Of a stretch of DNA of 64,000 nucleotides, positions 10,731-21,727 are shown one piece after another (the first letter of the stretch is position 1; each line of letters opens with the position of its first letter). The notes under the pieces were generated by a model. It was not told the origin of the DNA and ran no database searches. It saw nothing but the letters and a program-made list of their open reading frames with translations. Origin of the DNA: Mastigamoeba balamuthi. Taxonomy: Eukaryota > Evosea > Mastigamoebida > Mastigamoebidae. The stretch is taken from contig CACRSC010000063.1 in the NCBI GenBank assembly GCA_902651635.1, positions 108,566 through 172,565 on the forward strand, given 5' to 3'. Made by a program: the position numbers and the translations under genes.

Positions 10731-12207
10731 ATGGCTGACTGGGACTGGCACCCGCTTGACGTGCTCTCGTCGTCCTCGGACCACGACCCCAGCCGCTGGC
10801 TCGGCCCCGAGGCCGTCCCGCTCGTCCTGGGCGTTGTCCTCTACGGCTGCCTCTTCCTCATCATCGGGGCCGTCTTCAGCACCCGCCTGCGCTTCGGGGA
10901 CATCTCTGCCAAGAGCGTCCCGACCCTCTTCTACGCCATCCTCCTCCTCTTCCTCGCCGGTCCGTTGTGCCCCCTCGGGCCCCCCCGCAACTTTTTGGAA
11001 AAACGGTTTGCCTGCGTTTCGTCACGGGCTGTTTCTCGACTCAACCCCCAAGTGCACCCGAGAGGCACTGCCCCCACCGGACCGTCGGGGCGCCCTGAAT
11101 GCCCCGCCCCCTGTTCCCCTGTCGAGGGGGGACGGACGGGCCCCGCACGGAACCTCTGCGGCCAATTTCCTCGCCGCCGTTCCCCTGTTTTTCCCGAGTC
11201 GCTTTCGTGCTTTGCTCTCGCCCGGGGGCGCTCTGACGCCCAGCCGGCTGTGTGCGTGTGCGGTACATACAGCCCGAGTGGCGTGGTGGGCGCTGCAGCT
11301 GTTCGATGGCACAGAGGTCGTGGCGATGCTGCTCAACCGCACGGCGCTGTGCGCCTTCCTGGTGGGGTTCACATGCGTGCTGCTCTTCTGGGCCGACACA
11401 GTCCACACCACCGTCAGCGCCGAGTTCGCCCAGCAGGCCGCCCGCATTGGTCCGCTCCGAATTCCCGTTTTTGCCACCCCCCAGCCGTGACCTGCCGTTG
11501 ATTTTCCCGATTTCGATTTCAAGATCTCGAGTGGTCCTACCTGAGCTCGCGGACGAGGGCGTGGATGCTGTCCCTTGTGGCTCTGATCGTGCTCTTCACG
11601 GTCACCTTTGGCGTGGTGAGCGCCGTCATGTACAGTGCGGCACTGGCAACCCTTGCTGCGCCTCCTCACATGCCCGCGGGAACCAGGCGGAGACGAGATG
11701 ACCGGAAACCTGCTGTACAGGATCAACGTGCTGTCCATATCCGGGCTGTTCCTGCTGTTCGCCTTTGGGTTCCAGTACTACGGTCTGCGTCTCTACCGGC
11801 GCCTCAGGGACAGCACTGTCAAGGGCAAGAGCCGCGTACGAGCTGTCGTGCACCTAGCAGATTCAGGCGGTCTGACTGACCCCCCTCCTCCCCGCCAGGT
11901 TCTCGGAGTGGCTGCCCTTGTGTGCGTCTGCTTCACGGCCCGCTTTGTGATGTTCTCAATACACCTCTTCGACGTCATGGACATCCCCCCTGGCGCGTTC
12001 TTCCCGCTGGCGTTTTACGTGCCCGAGCTGGTGCCGAGCGTCCTGTTTGTGTGGCTCATCAACAAGGCCCCGCTCGAGGCCGATTCCACGCGCACCCCGC
12101 TGATTGGGGGCAGGGGAAGAGGCGCGTCGATACAGCAGAAGGAGGCGATGATCCCTGGCCTCATGCGATCGGCGTCGCAACAACGAATGCCCAGAAACGG
12201 TGTTTGA
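10731..12207 (+). CDS. Seven-helix membrane protein of the TOM1/THH1-GPR137 type
   Basis: Exons 10731-10959, 11273-11449, 11524-11634, 11687-11835 and 11899-12207 join in phase and give 324 residues. Seven hydrophobic segments are evident: PLVLGVVLYGCLFLIIGAVF, TLFYAILLLFLAA, ALCAFLVGFTCVLLFWADTV, MLSLVALIVLFTVTFGV, LSISGLFLLFAFGFQYYGL, LGVAALVCVCFTARFVMF and FYVPELVPSVLFVWLI. LLFWADTVH after the third helix, and a last helix following PELVPS, match the plant TOM1/TOM3 and animal GPR137 family, which sits on vacuole/lysosome membranes and helps small GTPases there. The C-terminal tail is basic and Ser-rich. Membership is inferred from pattern and helix spacing, not from an alignment. Confidence 0.72.
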
Positions 12208-12323
12208 TGCCCTGATTAACAAAGACGCTTTAGTGTGCGTTCCCAAACACGGGGTATTTGCTATCTCTTGTATTCACTGTCTTGCCCGGTGTGCCCCGTG
12301 TCGCTAGAACAGCTGCGAGTTTC

Positions 12324-15300
12324 TTAGCATACAGACTGCGGCGTGCCAGCCGAGGCCATCGAATCTCCTGGGTTCGGCGGTGAGATAAGAGTCCGGGGGA
12401 TTCGGAACACAAACTTACCCCCTGTGGCCGCTATCCACGGGAATGCTAGGCATTGCTCTGCCGTTGGCCTGCGGAACTGGTCGCGAGTCATCATCTTCTG
12501 GATCGTGTCCTTGGCTGTAGGCACAGAGGTGGTCAGTGTCAGCGCTTCCAGTGGGACTTGGCAAACTACCTTCAGAGGAGACGTAGGCCCACTCGGGGCC
12601 GGGGAAGTCGAAGACCCCACTGATCACCTTGGTGATGATCTCCCTGACGCCATCTCCGAGGAAGGGCAACGTCCCCGACAGCCTGCCAGATACAGGAGTG
12701 AGACCCCGAGGCGAGTTTTGGGGCGCGCACAGGACGTAAAGAACCACGCCAAGCGACCAGATGTCGCACGGCAGGCCATAGGGCTTGTTGATGGCAATCT
12801 GTTCATTGCACCATTCGTCAGTTTTGGAGAGCGGGTCATCGAGGCAGCATACCTCAGGGGCCATGTATGACGGAGTGCCGGCCATCGTATTCACTGTCGC
12901 CTGTTAGTGTTGGCCAATACCATTTGGTGTCGTACAGAGATGGCTGCCCTCAAGTCTGACAGAGAACCCGAAATCCGAGACCTTGACAACATTGTCCTTG
13001 GTGAGCTGCGAGCGACGGGGCGTGAGGCACGGAGGGGAGATTCGAGCCATATAAAAAAGAGCATTAAAGACGCACGAGAACGTTCTCCAGTTTGAGGTCT
13101 CTGTGCACGACCCCCTTGGAGTGCATGAACTGCACGGCCGAGAGGATCTGCCTCATGACCTGCGCGGCCTCCTTCTCGGGGACAACGTGTCCGCCCTTGA
13201 GCTTCGAGTACAGGTCGCCGCCGTCCACCCTACCAGCCACACCCCTACTGAGTCGGGCCTGCGTGGGGGAGGGACAAAGGGGCGCGCACAGCTCCATGAT
13301 GAGGAAGACCGTGCTCTGCGTGGAGACCACATCGTAGAGCTTGACGATGTTGGGGTGCTGCAGCAGCCGCATTGTGGCGATCTCCTTGCGCAGGTCGTCG
13401 ATTGTGCCCTCCTCCTCGAGGTCCTCGCGCGATATCGCCTTCACCGCGACCTCCTGCCCCGTCGCGCGCAGCACGGCGAGCGAGACCACACCGACGGACC
13501 CTGCGCCCAGCTGCTGCTTCAGCTCGTAGGCGATGCCCATACGAGACGCGTTCGCGGGCCACATGACGATGCGGACTTGTCCGCTGCCGAAGCTAACGGG
13601 CATCCATTTGTCGGACGACAACGTCGCGATGTCTGAGGTAGCGCGCCAGTCAGCGGAGGCATTAACAGCGCGGGCGCGTTACCTTTGAGAACGAGAGGCA
13701 GCTCGCCGACCTTCTCTCCCTTCTGGGAGAATGTGAGCAGGACCGTCTGGCCTTCGATTCCCCTGCCGGAACGGTGTGAGGAGCCAGCAGAGACCCGTAG
13801 ACGCTCTCGCACGTGATCTGGAGCTCCCCGGAGACCACGCTGTCGTCTCTCTGCAGGAGAGCCACCACAGGCTGCGTGCTGTCGTCGAGGTTGCTGACGG
13901 TCATTGTGATGTCTCCCGAGGGGAACCCCTTCCAGTCGGGGACTGCAACGATTGGGAGTCAGACCTCAGAGAGGACGCTAGAGAGCGCAGCAAGCGACCT
14001 TGTAGGTTCACAACGGAGGTCTGAACAGCGGACTTGCTCTCGTCACTGCCGGCCCTCTGTGCGAACCGTGCCGTGAGTGGGAGCGCGCGAGCTGTGAAGA
14101 GCGGGGGCACGGGCACCTTTTTGGTTGGCGTGGGCGGCGGTGGGCACTCGGCGGTGATGGGCGCCACCTTGGGGGACAACGCGAGCCTCGCGAGCGAAAC
14201 AGGGCCCTGCGGAGTCTGTGGCCTCTGTTGTGGGGTTGCCAGTACCGAGCTTTTCACAGGGCTGTCGAGGTGGGGCGAGGCCTTGAGTGCAGCGGCCTTG
14301 AGGAACAGCAGGTCTTGCGTTTTCTGCGCGTCTCGCGGTTAAGATCCGCTCATGTGGGAGCGCAGGCGGGGGAAGCTACCATCTCGAGAGACTTCCTCAA
14401 TGTGTGCCGCTTCTGCTCGAAGTGGACCTCCTTCTTCTCCAGCTGGTTGATCGTCCTCTGCAGGGCCAGCATCCTCGTACGCGCAGCCGCGGCCACGTTC
14501 TCGCACTCCCTCCTCAGGCTCTGGGACCGGAGCTGAGACACATTTCCACCGGCGATCCAGTTGCCTGGGACGTACGTCGCGCTCTCTCTTCAGCGCCTCG
14601 ACCTCCTTCGCGGACATCTCCAGCTCGTCTTTGAATTTCTGGAAGGGATTTTCCCGCTGCCGAGTGAGCAACTTTGTCAAACTGCGTTTGCACGGACATC
14701 TCTCTCGGTGCGCAGCCTCTTAACCGTGTCGTTCTGCCTGTCGAGCTGCACACGGAACATGCCAAGTGAGCGGATGCTGGCGAGTGTGGTGCCTGCCGTG
14801 CCTTGCGCTGGACCTCTTTGCGCCTCTTGTACTCGCTCTGGTACTTGGCCTTGTACTTTGCGCCCTGACGGTTAACCGTCAGGTCTGAAACTCCTCTGCC
14901 CGACTTCAACTGTCCCCACCCCCACCTCCCGTCGCAACGGGGGGCGCACCTCGTCCGAGCTCCTCTTCTCGTTCCTCGCGCTCATGCGGGAGTGAGGAGG
15001 CTCCTCGGTGTTGGTCCGCGCTGTCCCGGGCTTGGGCGGTAGCTCTTCGGGGCGCATCCGCGGAGACCTCTGCACCTCGGCCGGGGGGGCTCGCGCACGA
15101 CGACCTCGACGGCCGCCGCGAGGCCCCCGAGGCCGACCCTGCGCTCGACCTGCGCGACCCCGCCGACATCGACACCCGAGACGCGGACCCCGACGCCGAG
15201 GACCGCTGGGACGCGTGAGACGCGTGCGACGCGTGCGACGGGTCGTGCGGCCTGTGCAGGCCCGGGGCCTGCGTGACGACGAGACGCTTGGCCCCCGACG

Positions 15301-15361
15301 GCTTGGTCGCGTGCTGCGCCGCGTCTGTGGCCGGTGCTGGCGGTGCTTTGGTGTCTGCCAT
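12324..15361 (-). CDS. Coiled-coil, C2-like and Ser/Thr protein kinase (CAMK-type)
   Basis: Fourteen exons on the minus strand join in consistent phases (15361-14950, 14893-~14814, 14745-14698, 14656-14576, 14532-14380, 14323-13999, 13942-13795, 13762-13683, 13632-13290, 13229-13076, 13005-12936, 12893-12731, 12682-12570, 12514-12324), about 786 residues. Order: Ser/Arg-rich low-complexity N-terminus, four short coiled-coil exons, a Pro-rich stretch, a beta-rich C2-like segment (about 370-475), then a kinase domain. Kinase motifs: LGAGSVGVVSLA (Gly loop), EVAVKAI (Lys507), HRDLKLEN, VSDFGFS, GTPSYMAPE, DIWSLGVVLYVL and RRPTAEQCL. All catalytic residues are present. The kinase is closest in look to CAMK/AMPK-like kinases. 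The second exon's donor is uncertain, one intron is only 32 nt, and a 51-nt in-frame stretch with a GTAAGT donor near the 3' end may also be spliced. Confidence 0.87.
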
Positions 15362-15816
15362 CGCAATGCACGCTTGGACTGAGCGTTCGCCCGGCTTGGG
15401 CTGCTGCTGGTTCGGTTTTTTCAAATGAGCAGTTGGAGATTCGGTGCGCGGAAAACGCATCCCCAACTGACGAGCGAATTGCGCCTTTTCGGGCCCTGGG
15501 GGTCCGGGCCCTTGTCCACGAGGGGACTGCAATGCTGGAGAGGCGTGTGTACTGCGGGCGTGTTTTGTTATCCGGTGAGATTATCTGAACTACGAGCCCG
15601 ATCCCCGTATGCGATGATAGCCGTCGTGAGCCACCCCCCCCTTGCAACCTATCCGCTGGTCCTATCTGGGATCACCCTCTCGCGCCTCCAGGGCAAGATG
15701 GGCCACCTCGCGCAATCTTGCGATTCCAATATCTTCCGCAGAGGAATCAAGCCGATATCCCAGGACGGATAGGGAGGGAGAAAAATAGAGCAATCACCCG
15801 CCGAACCCGCTGAGCG
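15362..15816. other. Divergent intergenic region between kinase and deacetylase genes
   Basis: The kinase gene (minus) and the LmbE-like gene (plus) point away from each other, so this 455-bp stretch should hold both promoters. No recognisable motif stands out beyond short pyrimidine runs. Confidence 0.45.
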
Positions 15817-16917
15817 ATGGCGCAGTGCCTCAAGACCGTGACCCTGCTCGCGTGCCTCATGGGCACCGCCAACGTCCTCGTCTTCGTCCTGATGGCCTGG
15901 TTCCGCGACGACACGCCGCAGGGAGCCCACGCGATGGCTGAGGACCCCGCGGTCAGTGTCCTCGTCCTCTCGCCCCACCCCGACGACGCCGTCCGCTCCG
16001 CCTTCGGGGCCCTCTGGGGCCGCGGCCGCTCCGCCGAGGTGCCCGAATCGCGTCCCTCCCGCCGCTTTGGTGACGTTGCGAGCGCGTTGCCCACCTCGCA
16101 GATCGTGACGGTCTTCGCTGGGACGCCCAGCGTACCGGTGGCCACCGTCCTGGACAGGGAGTGCGGGTTCGAGGACAGCAGCCAGGCGAGGGAGACGTGG
16201 GCGCGGGAGGACCGCAGGGCGCTGGCGAGGGTGGGCTGCGGGGCGCTGCGCTGGGACCACCTCGAGGCGCAGTACAGGCTGCGGCCCAAGGACCCCAACT
16301 ATGTCCCGCCCTCCGTTGTGGCCGCGAGGGTCCGCGACGACATCGCGAGGCTCGTCGTCGAGCGGGCGACGGCCAGGTGGCCGGGAGAGGCCGGGAACAG
16401 GCTGGCAGTCATGGCCCCGATGACCAGGAAGAACTCGGACCACCGCGAGCTCCGGGCGGTCTTCGCCCAGGTCGCGTGCGAGCTAGTCGATTTCTTCGCC
16501 AACGCGACGGCCTTCGCGGAGCCCGGGACGTACAGGCCAGTCGAGTTCTGGCTCTACGAGGACTACCCGCACGTCCCGCTGGTTCCCACCGACGTGCCCA
16601 CGTTCGTCGAGCGTACCGACGGGCACACGTACGAGACGCACGCGCTGGGGCTCAATCAGACCGTGTGGGACGCCAAGTGGAGCGCACTGGGCGAGTACAG
16701 GTCGCAGGCCAAGATCTTCCCGCCGTACGGCGAGGCGGCCCAGTGGCACCGCGAGCGCTGCAGCACGATCGGGGTCGCCCACAAGGTCCCGGTCGGCATC
16801 GTGGCGTGCGAGGTGTTCTACCGCCTCGCCTCGTGCGGCCGGAGGACCGGGGGCAGCCCAGGCGAGAGCCCAGTGTTCCCCGCGGACCTCCCGCCACTCC
16901 CGCAAGAGCTCCCGTGA
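15817..16917 (+). CDS. LmbE/PIG-L-family deacetylase with N-terminal membrane anchor
   Basis: A 366-residue open frame starts with a hydrophobic segment (VTLLACLMGTANVLVFVLMAW) that should act as a membrane anchor or signal anchor. The zinc-binding motif follows (LSPHPDDAV), then the core strand VTVFAGTP, REDRRALARVGC, and a downstream His motif NSDHREL that should complete the metal site. Family members remove N-acetyl or similar groups from GlcNAc conjugates, including GlcNAc-PI in GPI anchor synthesis. The DDA form of the motif and VTVFAG resemble bacterial LmbE-like enzymes more than eukaryotic PIG-L (usually HPDDE), so transfer from bacteria is possible. A 63-nt in-frame segment (16038-16100) has GT...AG ends and may be an intron; removing it gives a tighter fit. 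The substrate is unknown. Confidence 0.78.
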   Translation: MAQCLKTVTLLACLMGTANVLVFVLMAWFRDDTPQGAHAMAEDPAVSVLVLSPHPDDAVRSAFGALWGRGRSAEVPESRPSRRFGDVASALPTSQIVTVFAGTPSVPVATVLDRECGFEDSSQARETWAREDRRALARVGCGALRWDHLEAQYRLRPKDPNYVPPSVVAARVRDDIARLVVERATARWPGEAGNRLAVMAPMTRKNSDHRELRAVFAQVACELVDFFANATAFAEPGTYRPVEFWLYEDYPHVPLVPTDVPTFVERTDGHTYETHALGLNQTVWDAKWSALGEYRSQAKIFPPYGEAAQWHRERCSTIGVAHKVPVGIVACEVFYRLASCGRRTGGSPGESPVFPADLPPLPQELP

Positions 16918-17108
16918 AGTCCGAGGGTTTTTCAGGCAAAATCAAGTCACTGCATCGGTGTTCAAGGAAGCGAGCTTGCAGTTCTGCACAACGGCAGATA
17001 AAGGACCTGGACCGTTTCGTCATCAGTCCTTGCCTTTTTCTCTCTCCCAACGAAAACAGCAGCACAGGCGCGCTCGCACGCTGCGAACAGACGCGGGGCT
17101 CCTGTGCT

Positions 17109-18375
17109 ATGTCGTCGGCGAGCGAGGAGATGGCTGTGGCGATGCCCCGGCCGCTGCGCGTGTCGAGCAGCGCGGTGCTCGCGTTGAACGCGCTGTGGGA
17201 GTCGGACGACGGCGCGCAGGACATCGGGCCGAGCTGCACGTCGACGCCGCAGACCGCGACGACGCACGCGACGCTGCGCGCGGCGCTCGAGTCCGGGGAC
17301 GCCCACGGCATCACGGCGGCGGTCGCAGGGCTGGGCCGCGACCGCATCGACGGGCTCGTCTGCGAGTACCAGAAGGAGTTCGCAGGGTCGCACCCAAAGG
17401 ACCTCATCGACCAGCGGGTGGCCCCGGGCCTCTTCAGGGACCTCCTCGCATCGTGGGGTGCGCTCCCCCCTGCTCAGCACACGCGTTCCTGAGAGCCCCA
17501 ACCGTCAGCATGCACCTTGAGTGCACATCCCGCATTCTGTAACCATCCTGATATTTTCCTCTTTGTTGATGGATGTCGGTTAACTGTGTTTTTTCCCGCG
17601 CTTGCGCGCGCACGCAGTCCGCGGACCGGTCGCCGAAGGCGTCAAGCAGCTGGTGGCGGTCGTGGACCGGGGTACCACCCGCCAGAGCGATGTCGACAAG
17701 AGCATCAGCGCTCTCATCGATATCGCCCTTTTGCCGGTTTCGCGGCGCCAGGCGGTTGTCGAGGTCGGTTATTTTTCATGGCACCCGTCGGTTTTTGACA
17801 CGAAACAAACACATCAGGGACTGAGGGCCATACCTGTCCTGAAGAAGGTACCCGAGCAGGCCATCGCGCACGCCGTCCCGGAGAGCGACGGCGAGCTGCG
17901 CTGTCTGCTCCGCGACATTCTTCTGCGAAAGAGCGCCGGCGGCTGCGGCAGCGCTCACGAGGTCGAAAACGACGCCAAGAGGCTGTTCCGCAGCGCCCGC
18001 TTGGGCTTCCTCGGGCGCAGGACCTACGACCACGTCCAGCAGGTGGCCCGCGTCTACAGCGAGCAGTTCCAGCACTCGGCTGTCGAGTGCATCGCCAGCC
18101 GCACGCACGCGGGGCCGTACCGCGACCTCCTGTGCGCCCTGGCCATGCCGCGCGACGAGTACTACGCCCGGGTGCTCAAGGCGGCGCTGGACGCGGACAC
18201 GGCCGGGGCCAGGGCGGCGCTGCTGTCGCGGTTCGTGGGGTTCAACGACAAGAGCGAGGTGGCCGCTGCGGTGGGCGCGTTCGTGAGGGTCTTCTTCGAG
18301 AACCCCGTGTGCACGGCGCGCAGGGCCATGGCCGACTCGGACGCAGCCACCTTTGTGCTCTCGGTGCTGTCATGA
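17109..18375 (+). CDS. Annexin-like protein
   Basis: Exons 17109-17457, 17618-17763 and 17818-18375 join in phase to 350 residues. Several annexin-style helical repeats are visible: RIDGLVCEYQKEFAGSHPKDLI near residues 78-100, a long repeat with TYDHVQQVARVYSEQFQHSAVECI, and a last repeat starting GARAALLSRFVGFNDK and running through VGAFVRVFFENPV to the C-terminus. This is the pattern of helix A-B with Tyr/Phe near the end of helix B. Annexins bind acidic membranes in a calcium-dependent way. The usual type-2 calcium loop GxGT and its distant acidic residue are not obvious here, so calcium binding may be weak or lost. The N-terminal ~60 residues are Ala/Ser-rich. The call rests on repeat spacing; an annexin-derived divergent protein is most likely. 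Confidence 0.65.
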
Positions 18376-18482
18376 GCGGCTCTTTGACGGGGGCGTTCTC
18401 GGACAGTTTTAGCTCTGTGTCTGTGCAGGGCTGCCTGAGTGATGAGGCCAGGTAGCCGCAGATGAGGAATCGGATCCAATAT

Positions 18483-18638
18483 AGTTTTCATTCTCAATTC
18501 TGATATAGTATTGCGTCCGGTGAGGATGGTTTCAAAGTCGTCCTCGAGTTCCATTTCAGAATCTGACACGCGGGCATTAGTTGGCCCGGAGCGGCAAAAC
18601 AAGATATTTCGAGAGCCGAAAATCTCGCAGAAAAAGTT
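18483..18638 (-). repeat. Left inverted-repeat flank of tRNA-Ser copy 1
   Basis: Read on the minus strand, this stretch continues from the tRNA 3' end and is clearly similar, with small indels, to the plus-strand sequence after tRNA copy 3 (28324-28478). Shared words include CTGCGAGATTTTC, CGAAATATCTTGTTT and the block that would encode MELEDDFET, then similarity stops after CCGGACGCAAT. It therefore belongs to an inverted duplication that brackets the 18.7-28.2 kb island. No functional gene is seen here. Confidence 0.8.
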
Positions 18639-18720
18639 CGACTTGGGGAGGACTCGAACCTCCGCTCCACAAGGGAAACGCATTAGCAGTGCGCCGCCTT
18701 AACCACTCGGCCACCAAGTC
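18639..18720 (-). tRNA. tRNA-Ser(GCT), copy 1
   Basis: An 82-nt class II tRNA: acceptor stem GACTTGG/CCAAGTC with discriminator G, D arm GCCGAGTGGTTAAGGC, anticodon loop CTGCTAA (anticodon GCT, reads AGC/AGT), long variable arm and T arm with GGTTCGAGTCC (B box). There is no intron and no encoded CCA. A T run follows the 3' end as RNA polymerase III terminator. The gene is identical to four other copies in this window. Confidence 0.97.
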
Positions 18721-19439
18721 ATTACAAGTGAGATTTTCTTCTTGTGCTCCTTTGTACTGCTTATCCTAGACCAAGAAAACACGCGTGCAGTGCAGCACGC
18801 ACGAAATTTGATGAACAGTGTACGGCCTACGCTGGCTGTTACGGATATTCCCCTCTTGGAGAAGATACGTGCGTGTGACGTGTGACATGTCCGAAAATCT
18901 ATCTCTCCGCGGAGCGAACACAATTTGCCCGCGGGCACCAGAAGCAGCACCCGAGGCCACGTCTCGCGGATGCTCGGCGTCGACACCACGTGGAGGGTAC
19001 GCGGGACGCTACGGTGGGCTGCGCTGCCCTCGCAGCAGCGGCACGCCGTCGTCGAGGCCGGAGTGATCGAGGTGCTCGCCGGGGCGCTGCGGGCGCACGA
19101 GGCGAGCCCGCGGGTGGCCCTGAGGGCGCTGGCGGCCGTCGAGGACGTGTCCGCGCCGACAGCCAAGGCGTCGTGTGCGCCATGGAGACGCACGGGGGAG
19201 GGCACGCCGACGTGGCGCGGTGCTGAGAGGGCCCGGCCGGTGCTCGCCGCCTCAATGACCAGGGCGCCGTACGAGGAGTGGCGAGGCCCGCCCGCTCACC
19301 GGCGGTCCTCTCTGCGCTGGCTCACCCACCCCCGCGCACCCCGAAGAACAACGAACGAACAAAGCTCTTCATGGCTGCTGTGCTGTGCGTTTGCGAGGCG
19401 ATCTGGGGCCTGCAGACCCGTTTGGTCCGGGAGGGGGCA
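18721..19439 (+). pseudogene. Armadillo-repeat gene fragment
   Basis: A G+C-rich patch (about 18960-19200) reads in the plus strand as an armadillo-like segment: LPSQQRHAVVEAGVIEVLAG, then ALRAHEASPRVALRALAAV. It resembles part of the armadillo gene at 43.5-45.4 kb (PTSERQQLLSAGGPQVIADA, then ALRAHAQSASVVEAALRAV), including the shared ALRAHxxS. No start, no complete domain and no downstream exons are found before the A+T-rich island begins, so it is taken as a truncated relic rather than a gene. Confidence 0.55.
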
Positions 19440-21270
19440 GGTCCCATAATTGTGCATTTTCCGACCCTGCTTAAAACGAGCGGCGGCTGCATCCTTTTTT
19501 CACTCCTCTCGCGGTCGTTTTTGTTCGTCCGCAGCGTGCGACGGCGGCTGTGGCAGCTGTTGCACGACCTCGAACTCTGGAGGAGCCAACTCTTAGTACA
19601 CAGCGTGTGACGGTGCTGTAGCAGCTGTGTTACTACGTTGAATCCAAATCCAAAGAAAAGAACCTGAAATCCCTCTCTAACCAACCCTTTCCGACCTGCT
19701 TCCACCGGGGAAGATATCTTCACATGATTGTCGGTTCCATTGGCACAATCGAGCTGGGCGAGTTGTGAACTAAGTTGTCTTTGGATGGTTTTGGTCTGCG
19801 TTTCTCAAGGGAAGAAAGTTCTGTGGCGATGAGATGCTTCACAACTGGTTTATACAATTTAATATTCAAAACATTGGCTTTTCGGCCTTCTTTTTGAGGC
19901 ACCCTGCCCATAAGATTCAGTGGTTGGAGGGTTCTGATGTCTTCCCTCTTCACATGCCAAATTTAAAGGGCAGGTTGCCTTATAAAACTGAACTGAAAAC
20001 ACTTCTTTTTTTTCAAATTAATTATGTATACTGATTGTGAACTGTTCTTAAATTCCATTTCCCGAAAACTGGGCCTTGCTTGCAGAGTGGACACCGTTCA
20101 TGTATGTAGTTGCTGCTACCAGGAAATTGAAGAATCTAGCTTTGTCTGTCCCTTCTGTACAGTTCAAAGATCTTTACCACGAATAAGACCCCTATCAGCT
20201 TTGGGGAACTTCGCCCTACTTGTTGATCTTGGACCGAATTGCTGTCACAGGAGCTTTCTTTGTTTGAGATAGCAATTCAGACAGAGCAAACGTGCTTAAT
20301 AGGGCAGCAGCAGGGGTGGTCTTCCTTACAGTGAGTTGGATACAACCTTTGGAAACAGGTATCTTCCTATCTTACAGAAAAGTAGTGTATTCATATGTTA
20401 AAGTTCCAGGAACCTCTTCAAAAGCTTGAAAGCGAGGGACTAAAGTGTGGCCACCCAGTCAAGAGCCTCTTCCCTCTGTTCCTGTGCTGCCACAAATATG
20501 TTGTACAGAATCACTGTGAAAAATGACCATCAAATGACAGGTCACTCACTGTCTGACAGACAAAATGACCAGTACTTTCCAGACAGGAACTCATTCATGT
20601 CTTCGACTGCAGCAAACATTACCTTACACTCCTACCATCCTGGGGCAATGACCTGTTAAACCTGTTATCAGAGCCTGCCCAAGTGAAGGAAGCAATGCAC
20701 AGATGGCTTCGAGATGAGACAAGCTAAGCCACTCCTTTCCAATCTCCATGTTCTTAAACATGAATAATTGTTTCTTCTGTCTGCTCATTGTGCATAGCCC
20801 TCCACTCTCCCTTATCTTGGGCACGAACAGCCAGGCACTCAGTTACTTCGACTGAGAGATGGTCCTTGCACACAGCACAATGGTAAGGGATCTTCCACTA
20901 AGACGTTCACCAACAGCTGCTGAGTAGTAGAAGCTATTAGCACACAACACTGATCGATTGTCCTTTGGGAGAGTAAGGAGACAGGCCACTGCAGAGCCAA
21001 TAACATTCTTTAATGACACCTGAATAATGTTTGAGTCTTAAATAAGAGAGGGGCATGACACAGTTTCCAGGGTGTGTTCCAGAAAGAAATGAATAGAACT
21101 GGATACAAAAAGGCCAGTTCGTGTTCTGAAGGCACACCACAGTCTGTATGAGGATTAAATGAGAATTAAAGATGATTTCCATGGCCTGGCTTAGCAGTGA
21201 GGTCCACTGGCCAGATGGTCAGGTGTTCACTGCACTTTACAAATAAAGGCACTTGCTTCCTGTCATTTCT
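19440..21270. other. A+T-rich island DNA, no gene supported
   Basis: Base composition drops sharply compared with the flanking genes. Open frames are short and lack recognisable domains. The stretch is part of the island bounded by tRNA-Ser copies 1 and 3. Confidence 0.6.
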
Positions 21271-21459
21271 TCAGCTTTTCATCCAGATTAAGTGAGCTGT
21301 GTGAACCCGGGTATTTTCATGAACTTCCTGAATGTCAAGTCCTTCCACTGCAGGCTTAGAACTGATCGAATACTGCAGGCATACCTGAGTCATGATGTAT
21401 TCATAGCCCAGTGTTTCACACAATGTCTTGCACACATTTTTTGTGTCATTTGTGAGCAT
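21271..21459 (-). pseudogene. Decayed gag-like relic of an LTR retroelement
   Basis: The minus-strand translation (TNDTKNVCKTLCETLGYEYI...) lines up over about 55 residues with the C-terminal part of the gag-like frame of the LTR element at 22.5-28 kb (KNDTRSAHKALWETLGFGYI...). It ends with a matching region before HLI/HIA. Only this portion is left and it lies in the opposite orientation, so it comes from a separate, older insertion. Confidence 0.65.
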
Positions 21460-21645
21460 GTTCTTAGTATTGTCACCTCAGCTCACTGCTGTGCACTGCA
21501 ATGCCACCTTCTTGATGTGTTTGCAGAAACCGGAACAACAGTCGAAAACAGCAAACTGATCGGAGTGCCCTGCAGGATGTAATCAATTTACCGGACTGCC
21601 TGTGCTCGTACCATTGCCTGTGCAGAGGCTTCTCACTTCAGTAAT

Positions 21646-21727
21646 GACTTGGTGGCCGAGTGGTTAAGGCGGCGCACTGCTAATGCGTTTCCCTTGTGGA
21701 GCGGAGGTTCGAGTCCTCCCCAAGTCG
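21646..21727 (+). tRNA. tRNA-Ser(GCT), copy 2
   Basis: Same 82-nt sequence as copy 1, in plus orientation, with anticodon GCT, long variable arm, B box GGTTCGAGTCC and a T-run terminator (ACTTTTTC) just after the 3' end. It sits alone inside the A+T-rich island, about 800 bp before the LTR retrotransposon. The conserved 3' flank seen at copies 1 and 3 is not shared beyond the T run. Confidence 0.97.
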
